DNA of 64,000 bases from Motacilla alba alba. Taxonomy: Eukaryota > Chordata > Aves > Passeriformes > Motacillidae. The notes under the pieces were generated by a model. The model worked only from the letters and a program-made list of their open reading frames with translations, was not told the DNA's origin and searched no databases. Position 1 is the first letter of the stretch. Every line of letters begins with the position of its first letter. Positions 56,301 through 64,000 of this stretch are shown here, piece after piece. Made by a program: the position numbers and the translations under genes. The DNA lies in NCBI RefSeq assembly GCF_015832195.1, contig NC_052027.1:20000688-20064687 (forward strand). Direction: 5' to 3'.

Positions 56301-58333
56301 TTCACCAGAGGAAAACAATTATCTGTGACAAGTAATTTTAAGGGTTTACGCACTCCTTTGTCAAATGGGACCTTGCTGTACCTTCCAACTTGCCAACAAC
56401 CCACACTCACTGGCGGCAGGTCACTGCCTGTGTGGGCTGAGCTGGAAATCTCTCCTCAGGAGTGACAGCCCCTCCTTTGTCCTGTGTGTCACCTGGCTGG
56501 GCTCACACAGGCTCCTCTCCAAAATGCAGGTGCTGCTTGGGACAGACTCGTGTGTGTGAGGATGGAGCAGCACCGGGGTTGGAGGGGATGAGACAAAGCC
56601 ACAGCTTCGTTAACGAGGTGGTGTGAAGTGCTGCTGGGATTTGAGATCTGCTGCAGAGCAGGGAGCTGTGGCAGGCTTAAGCAGCATTTCCCTCCGTGTT
56701 TGTGAGCACTGGGATGAGACAGAGGTATTCCTGTTCATGATTTGAGTGGTTTTGAAGGGCTGATGTTTCTGGCAATTTTCTGGTAGTTCAGTGAGTGGGC
56801 AAAGGCAGCAGGGAACTCCAGACAGCAAAGCAGAGCTTGGGAGATGAGATTTCTGTGCAGAGAAATGCAGAAACAGCAGATGGAAATCACACCTCACCTC
56901 AGGGATGAAAATACAATCCACTCATTTTGAGTGGGTAATGGAGTGTGTTACAGGGGAGGTGAACTCGCAGCTGGAATTCAGGTGGGAATTTCCAGGCTCA
57001 GAATGATGCCTTTACAAATTTCTACACTTCCTCCTGCTTCCTATCTTCCTCCTCTCTGCCTCCCTTCTGGCTTTCCCACTGGAGTCTCTCCTGTGTCCTA
57101 CCCCCTGCCATACCCAGCTGACAGATTTCTGCACCCACAGAAGATCCTGCTGATGGAGCAGAGCCGGGTGTGGGTGCAAAAAAACCACATAAAAACAGCC
57201 CACACATAAAGAGCCTGTGAGCTCTGGGTCCTCGTTGGCCACCTTAAATGTTTGTAAGTTCTGTTGAAATGGTTTTTCAATTAGGAGCATGTTTCAGAGT
57301 CATAACAGCAGTCATGGTGGCTCCACGGGATGCAGCCTGATGGTGGTCGCTCTTACCTTGGATATTTGTTTTGTTTACAACCTGCATGTAATGTGCTGCA
57401 GCAAATCTAAAGTGGATTTTGACAGTCTGCATTAGTCAGCTCATCTACCATGGAACGAACCAGAGCTTCCCCTGTTCTTTGAAAACTTTCAAGGTCAATA
57501 CTGACAGTCTCAAAAGAGAAAACAATAAGAAGAAATGTGTTGTTTCAGTGACATCTTCAACTTCCTCACTCTCAAAATGTTCAGGTACAGAGGATCCAGT
57601 GAAAGGAACTGGGATAGCCAGGAGGAAATGGGAGATAGACTGGGAAAAACCACCACTCTGCCTGCTCACTGCACACCTGTATGGATGTCAGACTTGAGCC
57701 TCTACTGCATATTTGGAAATCAGTCCAAGCTAAAGTGTGTCTGACATACTTGGTTTGGGTTTCTTGGCAGCTTTACGTGTGACAAAACTGAAGGTAACCA
57801 GCCCGGGCAGAGGGGCTCTTTCTGCAGCTACAGGGCAGCGGGAGGGCTCGCCTTGGCTGTCCTTGCAGCCTTTGCCACCTGAAGGCTCCTCACTGAGGTG
57901 ACATCTGCTGGTGTCAGATGCTGATTTCCATCAATTACTAGTGGTGGAAAAGTTTGAGAACCAGGAGCAGTTTCAAATCAGGTTCCAAGATAAAGATAAT
58001 TTTTGTGCTATTTCCCTTGAAGAACCTTTTGATATTAGATTTGGGTACATTTCTCAGACACTGGCAGTAAAATGTCAGAATCTGAAAGAATACTTTATCA
58101 AATGCAGCTTTTAAGTGCCCTTGCCTTGCCAGTACATTAAATTAATGGCAACTCACTGTCAGGCACGCTCACTCCTGGCTTGAAGAATTAGACTTTACTC
58201 TGTTTCACATGTACAACCTGATTTCCTCTCAGGGCACTGAATGGGTGTAGCAGAGAGTAAATGTGACCAAATACCTGCAGAAAAAATGGCTGATGATAAG
58301 GGAAGGGAGATACTGTTTCCCTCCTAAACTGTG

Positions 58334-58482
58334 GTTTTCTTTCATTCAGAAATGATGGGTATTTCCAGTTAGGCTCACTTCATTAAATCCTGGTTGTACT
58401 AGTTCTTCAGTGTCACTTGAAGTCAAAGCAAAATATTTTAAGTGAACTTATGCTGTTAAAAATAGGGCTCAGAAACAGTAAT
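58334..58482. repeat. direct duplication, copy 1
   Basis: Begins gttttctttcattcagaaat; about 85-90 percent alike by eye to 59589-59739, including tagttcttcagtgtcacttg. Confidence 0.75.
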
Positions 58483-59588
58483 TACTGTGGGTACTTTTCA
58501 TTCACACTGCAGGAATCTTCTGTGAGCTGTTTCTTTACCTTTTCCCTGTCACAAGTTCAACTGTGCAGGTCACAGCAAACCTTTACAAGTTGTGGTGATC
58601 AGAAATCCCCAGAATGGTGTGAGCTTTTCTGCATGGCCTCAGAGTATGCATAGACTGTAATGGACTTGTTTGGATTGAGCTAGTTGATTTCTCTTGTATG
58701 AAATGTGCTAGAATAGTGACTCTCTGGTATTTTAAAGCAGCAACATCTGCTGAAAGCTTTTCCTGTGTGAGCTGTGCATTTCTTATGTTTCTCAACCATA
58801 CACTGCAATGAAAGGCACGCTGTGGAGTGGTCTGACTTTGGGCAAGGGGGCATTGTTTTCTGTTGCTTTGTGACATCTTCCCAAATTCTGAAAAAACGTG
58901 GTTAGATGAGGACACGCAAACAAATATTTCAGTCTGAGTCTGCTCTGCTCCCTGACTATTCAACCAGAGCAGCACCACTTTAAAGTGGGAATGCCAGAGC
59001 CATGTGGAAGGGAGGGTCATGGAAGAGATGTGGCAAATTTGGGTCCTGCAATTTACAGGGGAAGAAGAAAGAGGCAGAGGACAATGGTGGCGTTGTTCCA
59101 CTGGTCTGCAAGTAGGAAATTGTTGCTTAGGAATCACTAGAGACCTTTTTTTTTTTTTTTTTTTTTTTTTGTCTCTTAGCTCTGGAATGGAATTTTAAAA
59201 TGGCATATTTCTCTTCTGGTTTGGTTCCACTTCTGTGGGGCTTTTGTTTGGAAAATAAGTTGTTTCTAGGTGGGTCAAGGATTAACCACCCCATGTACAG
59301 AGGTTTCCCTGTGCTCTGGTTCCCTATCTGTCCCTTGGAAGGGGACAGTGCTACCCTCTCTCCTTTGGTGCACAGTACAGAGCTCAGGGCTTCAGGAGAG
59401 TTGGAGATTAAAAAAAAAAAGGGCTGGATTCAAGTCCAAACTTTTCTCTTGAAATCAGACTTCCAAAGAGTTAGTTGAGCTTTCCAAAGCTAGTCCCTGA
59501 GTGGGTGTGTGCTTATCCCACCCATGAGGATGGCTGTGTGGATTCACACGACCTGCCTTATCCTTTCAGTCTCCAGACAATGTTATCA

Positions 59589-59739
59589 GTTTTCTTTCAT
59601 TCAGAAATGATGGATATTTCCATTTAGCCTCACTTCATTAAATCTTGGATGTATTAGTTCTTCAGTGTCACTTGAAGTCAATGCAAAATATTTTAAGTGA
59701 TCTTAAGTTATTAAAAATATGGCTCAGAAACAGAATAAT
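59589..59739. repeat. direct duplication, copy 2
   Basis: Second copy about 1.25 kb downstream in the same orientation. Confidence 0.75.
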
Positions 59740-61807
59740 TTTTTTTCTTGGATAAATTGAGTGAAAGCACTGCCTGAGGACAGGTCACCAGCACAGGGCT
59801 CCAATTTTTGGGTTAGGTTTAGGACTTCCTGAGTTTATCCAGGTGTGTGGTGCTCTGGTGAGGTGCAGCTTGTACCCCCTCTTCTATATGAGGAAGGATT
59901 TGGGAGCTTGAAAGTATCTCCCATGTGCATCAATTGGTCTGATGAGAGAATTTAAACCTACCTACAGACTTTACCTTGCTTAGGGCATCATGGCTTTAAC
60001 AGGAAAAGATGCTGGACTGATTTGGGGAGTCTCCTGTAATTCCTGGTTTAGTTTTATCACAGTCCTAACTCCTTTGGTCTCTCCTGGTGTTTCTCAGACA
60101 CACAGCTCAGGGTGTTGAGCTGGCAGATGTGGGCTCGCTGTCAGCTCAGTCCCAGTCTCAGAGTAAACCCCAGATAAAGCATTGCCCCAGCTCTGCTGCT
60201 CCCCTCTGCTCCTGCCATGGGGGCCAGCAAGGGGCACTCACGGGCTGTCACCACACAATTTAAGGGGACTGTAACCCTGCTTTCAGAGCAGCAGTGCTCA
60301 CACTGCATCTCCACAGACGGAGAGAGAAATCAGAGTCCTCTGCTCCTTCTATGCCTTCTTTTTTTCCTCCAGATGAAATTCAAGACTGTGTAGGAACATT
60401 TTGGGATGGCTAATTGTTTGCTTACAAAGTAAATAGCATTTTTCTCTCTGGCTAAAGTTACACAATGATTTTGTGTAGTTGGTCCATCCCTCAGGGTGTC
60501 CAACAGCAATCGGCAGGACCCTTCCCACATACACTGCAGCATCACACGATAATACAGTCCCACTTTCCCAAGCAATGGCTGTGTTGGAGACAGCATACCA
60601 CATTTCAGAAATGGAAACTCTTACCCTGCTACTTTCCCCTAATTGTATGCACATTTAGTCTGTGCAGACTTCAGTCTTGCCTGTGAATGGGAGTTGAGAG
60701 CCAGGACCAGCTCAAAAGTTTCCTCAAATGTTGCATATAAATGCAAGTGTCATAGATCGGGCCAGGCTGACTTTGCAGGAGGAGGAAGGTGACCAAGCAC
60801 TGCAGGGAGCTCCCAGCACTGTCTGCAGGACTGGATTCTGCTGCATCCCTTGGCTGTTGGGAGATGCAAAGCTGGCAGCCAGGCTGTGGATCCTCTGGCG
60901 CTTCCACCAGCTGTTTGCAGCTGTCCCCAGGGCCAGGCCAGGCCAGGCTGGTGCTGCAGAGCTGCTGGGCTGGACAGGTGGCCTCGGTGGGACACTGCTG
61001 AGCTGCTGCTGCTCCTCCCTGCTGGCTGACAACAGCTCTGGTGGGCACCAAACAGGGTCTCTCCTTCCCATAACCAAATGCCCGGGAAGATAGAGGAGCC
61101 CTTCGGTGTGAAAACACCCCGGCTATGTCCCAGTGCTGCCTGCCCCAGGGACAGAGCGCCAGGCCTGGCCTGAGGGCCCGGCTGGAAACAGCTGGTACTG
61201 ACGGGACAGAAAGGCTGGGGCAAGCCGAGCCTGGTGCCCAAAGAGAGGGGGCAGAGCTCTCGATCCAGGACAAGCGGCTCCCTCTGGCTGAGCCCCCTAA
61301 GCTCACAGGCACAGCCCGCTGTCTGGCAGCGAGCAGCACCGGGCTAACTCCCGAGACCCTCTGAGGAGGGATGCTTTCCCGATGACATAGTGTTTGTTGC
61401 AGGGACTTGGTTCGTCCCAGGGACTTGTCTCTAATTTATCCCAGGATGGGTTTCTATAAACAGTCGCTATTGTCACACGACAACAACGGGACGGTCTCGA
61501 TGAGCAGATCGGGGGCCGAGCACCGAGCGCTTCCCTGAGGGCTTACGGCCAGGTGAGTCTGAGGCTGCTTACATCTCAGTAGGCAGCTGTGGAACAAAAA
61601 GAAATTGAAAAGCCCTTATAGTACAACCTGGAAGACACCTTTGGTCGACAGAGGGGCATTAACCTGGGCAGAGCCAGGTGAGGCCCCTCAGCCCCGGGGC
61701 AGGCGCAGCACTCACGTCTCACCCCCGGCTTTTTCTTTTCCTTGGTAGCTGCGGTCCCCAGGAGCCCGGGTTGGGGCTGCTCCCGTCCCCGTGAACCTCC
61801 CCGCACA

Positions 61808-62408
61808 GCCCATTCCATCCCATTCCATCCCATTCCCATCCCATCCCATCCCATCCCATCCCATCCCATCCCATCCCATCCCATCCCATCCCATCCCATC
61901 CCATCCCATCCCATCCCATCCCATCCCATCCATCCCATCCCATCCCATCCCATCCCATCCCATCCCATCCATCCCATCCCATCCCATCCCATCCCATCCC
62001 ATCCCATCCCATCCCATCCCATCCCATCCCATCCCATCCCATCCCATCCCATCCCATCCCATCCCATCCCATCCCATCCCATCCCATCCCATCCCATCCC
62101 ATCCCATCCCATCCCATCCCATCCCATCCCATCCATCCCATCCCATCCCATCCCATCCCATCCCATCCCATCCCATCCCATCCCATCCCATCCCATCCCA
62201 TCCCATCCCATCCCATCCCATCCCATCCCATCCCATCCCATCCCATCCCATCCATCCATCCCATCCCATCCCATCCCATCCCATCCCATCCCATCCCATC
62301 CCATCCCATCCCATCCCATCCATCCCATCCCATCCCATCCCATCCCATCCCATCCCATCCCATCCCATCCCATCCCATCCCATCCCATCCCATCCCATCC
62401 CATCCCAT
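61808..62408. repeat. (CCCAT)n pentanucleotide tract
   Basis: About 600 bp of nearly pure CCCAT. Six places drop one base to CATC (near 61930, 61968, 62133, twice near 62253, and 62320). It is stop-free in all frames, which creates long artificial open frames on both strands (PIPSH and MGWDG repeats). Confidence 0.97.
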
Positions 62409-62640
62409 TGTCCCGGCGTGTCGGGCCGCAGGGCGCGGGGCTGCCGTCCCGCCCGGCCGCTGTCAGGTTGGACGAACCCGGGCGCCGCTTTCCGGCCCCT
62501 CCCTCCGGCCCCGGGGTCCCGCGGCCCCTTCCCCGCGGAGCGGAGCGGAGCGAGCGGCGCGGCCCGGTAAGTGCGGGGCAGCGCGGAGCCCCGGGCGCTC
62601 CCGGAGCCCGCTGCAGCCCCTCCACCCAGCGCCCTTTCCG
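62409..62640 (+). promoter_or_regulatory. CpG island promoter
   Basis: Very high GC and CpG density, with SP1-like GGCCCC/CCCGCC boxes and a tandem GGAGC run, in otherwise CpG-poor DNA. This is typical of a housekeeping or developmental vertebrate promoter. No TATA box was seen. Confidence 0.6.
62470..62566 (+). other. candidate non-coding first exon of a downstream gene
   Basis: Ends in a strong donor GGCCCG|GTAAGT at 62566/62567. There is no ATG with a convincing frame, so it would be 5' UTR. The 5' end is a guess. The gene itself cannot be named because its body is to the right of the window. Confidence 0.4.
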
Positions 62641-64000
62641 GGACAAATGCGCGGATATTTCCTTGTGCTGTTCCTCTCGTTCTCTTTTCTTTCTTTTTTT
62701 TTTTTTTTTTTTTTTTTTTTTCTTTTTTTTTTTTTTTTCCTGTTGGTTTGAAAGCGGCAAGTTTTCAAAGGAAAAAAAAGTTGCTGTGGATGTTTCGGAG
62801 CTGTTGGTTTGTGGAAAACAACTCGCTGGGTGGAGGCGACAGCAGCCCGCGGGGCGGGGGGAGTGTTTGCAAAGCAAATGTCATTTGGCGCTGGGGGAGA
62901 GCTGCCCGGATTGTTCCTCAAACGCGTCCACCCAGTCGTGCAGGCTCGTCAGCCGAGCGAAAACCAATGGGAAGTTCGAAAGGGAGAGGAGAAGGTATAT
63001 GGCAGGGCTAAGAAAAGCGCTCTCTGCCTGCTCTTGCCGGTATGCTCGGATTTCTGGAGTGAGCGGCGTTAAAATGGACCGGGGGCTGTGCCGGGAGCTC
63101 CGGGGGGACAGGGGAGGGATGTGCTGGGGAAGGTTTGGGGACCAGGCTCGTAGGATCAGTGGAGAAGCCGAGCTGCTGGCCGCAGAATCACTGCGTGCGT
63201 GCAGGGCTGAGCCAAAGCCAGCCGGCTCTCTGCCCCCGTGCCTCCCCTCACCTTATCTCCTCCCCTATCGCTCAGCGCCTTGTGCAGGAGCCTGGCGGTC
63301 GCCCCGAGCTGAGCCGCTCCGGGATGAGGTCAGAGGAGGAGGGTTTGGGCACACGGTCTGTAACACCTGCAGGAAGGGCCTTGGAGCTCGTGTGTGCCCC
63401 ACTGGTATCGAATTTTCTCTCTCAACCTTTGGTTTTCTTTGGAAAGGAAAATTGCCGTTATTGCCAAGTTATGTTAGCGTCGAGTTTGGTTTCTTTGCCC
63501 CGACAGGCGATGAGCAGAGGGGCGGCGTTTGGAGTTTGTGTGGTTTTCTAACAGATCATCAGCACCTGAGTTCTCTCCTTTCCTGCTCCTCCTCGTGACA
63601 CATTCTTGCTTTAGGCATCCCGGTCCTTTCAGATGCAAACGGAAGCTGTGGACACATCCCATAAATGTGGCTTTACTTGTAGCTTACGTCATTTAACAAC
63701 AAAAACTACAGCTCGTGCTATACAGTTAATGGGTGTAAAATGTCTGAGAAGATTTTGGACATAAACCCCCTTATTAGTGGGATGGATGAAATTAGTTTTA
63801 TTATGAAAGATTTTCTCCTAACGACAGAATGGAGCTTATAGAGGCCAAACCCTAGTGTTTTAACTAGTTCTTCTCTCAAGTGGCGTCAGCTGGACCTTCA
63901 AAATCACTTTGAAGACAGTTACACCAGCATTAATAGGGCTTATGTTGGCCTAAAAATTTATTCCAAAAATCACACTCTTAATTGGCATTGCTTTGTTGGC
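62567..64000 (+). other. putative first intron, no further exon seen
   Basis: Contains a T-rich tract (62694-62738), a moderately CpG-rich shoulder to about 63350, then AT-rich sequence with conserved-looking TTAAT motifs. Confidence 0.35.
62694..62738. repeat. poly(T) tract
   Basis: About 44 bases, nearly all T, with a single C. Confidence 0.9.

Larger units (their letters stand above)
53321..61807. other. long stretch without a supported gene
   Basis: CpG-poor and AT-moderate to about 60.7 kb, more GC-rich from 60.7 to 61.5 kb. It contains a 149-bp direct duplication and a 26-bp poly(T) at 59145-59170. The 222-codon minus frame at 60671-61339 has no recognisable domain and is likely a GC-driven chance frame. 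Confidence 0.35.

Noticed and set aside
57911..58114. 67-codon plus-strand frame with protein-like composition
   Set aside because: Short, without splice signals or homology I can recognise; not supportable as a gene.
60671..61339. 222-codon minus-strand frame
   Set aside because: Low-complexity, no domain, no splice or promoter context, in a GC-rich stretch where chance frames are expected.
61576..63598. Open frames of 618, 433, 259, 229 and 228 codons on both strands
   Set aside because: They are produced by the stop-free (CCCAT)n repeat (PIPSH or MGWDG peptides) and do not represent proteins.
1..64000. Prokaryotic-style systems, CRISPR arrays, tRNA or rRNA genes
   Set aside because: None present. 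The sequence is vertebrate nuclear DNA, with introns and LINE/LTR elements throughout.

Overview
The window looks like avian nuclear DNA, most likely from a songbird. The evidence is CR1 LINE tails ending in ATTCT(R)TG-type repeats, LTR families of the kind seen in passerines, an endogenous retrovirus env fragment, CpG-depleted intergenic DNA and vertebrate GT-AG/GC-AG exon signals. No prokaryotic genes, tRNA, rRNA or CRISPR array were seen. Species and chromosome cannot be told from the sequence.

Left part (1-28.2 kb): a GC-rich, locally duplicated array of a multi-exon gene family that I do not recognise, all on the minus strand. Gene 1 (E1-E3 at 1752-789) runs off the left edge. Gene 2 runs from 16585 to 8242 and gene 3 from 27872 to 22835. 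Each starts with the same signal-peptide exon (E1). Genes 2 and 3 then carry repeats of a small exon module (E2 helix with an N-glycosylation site, E3 acidic, E4 basic/proline, E5 basic helix, E6 11-codon linker). They end with one membrane-spanning exon and one cytoplasmic-tail exon. The usable module exons are phase 1 at both ends, so modules and single exons can be gained, lost or skipped without breaking the frame. Gene 2 reads as about 417 aa and gene 3 as about 368 aa if one damaged E2 copy is skipped in each. Relics of further copies (orphan tails, an E2 with a dead acceptor, a membrane exon split by an LTR) lie between the genes. The predicted products are single-pass type I surface proteins; their function is unknown.

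Mobile DNA shapes the array. A truncated provirus (env 3' part, polypurine tract, LTR) lies antisense in intron 3 of gene 2 and is also present at the left edge, so it predates a duplication with an offset of about 14.83 kb. A 425-bp solo LTR with a 6-bp target-site duplication lies just downstream of gene 3 and may supply its poly(A) signal. An 829-bp LTR-like insertion splits a relic membrane exon.

Right part (28.2-61.8 kb): AT-richer, apparently non-coding DNA with scattered CR1 fragments, simple repeats and one approximately 150-bp direct duplication. I could not support a protein-coding gene there. At 61.8-62.6 kb a roughly 600-bp (CCCAT)n tract abuts a CpG island that ends in a strong splice donor (62566|62567). 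This is best read as the promoter and non-coding first exon of a plus-strand gene whose body lies beyond the right edge.
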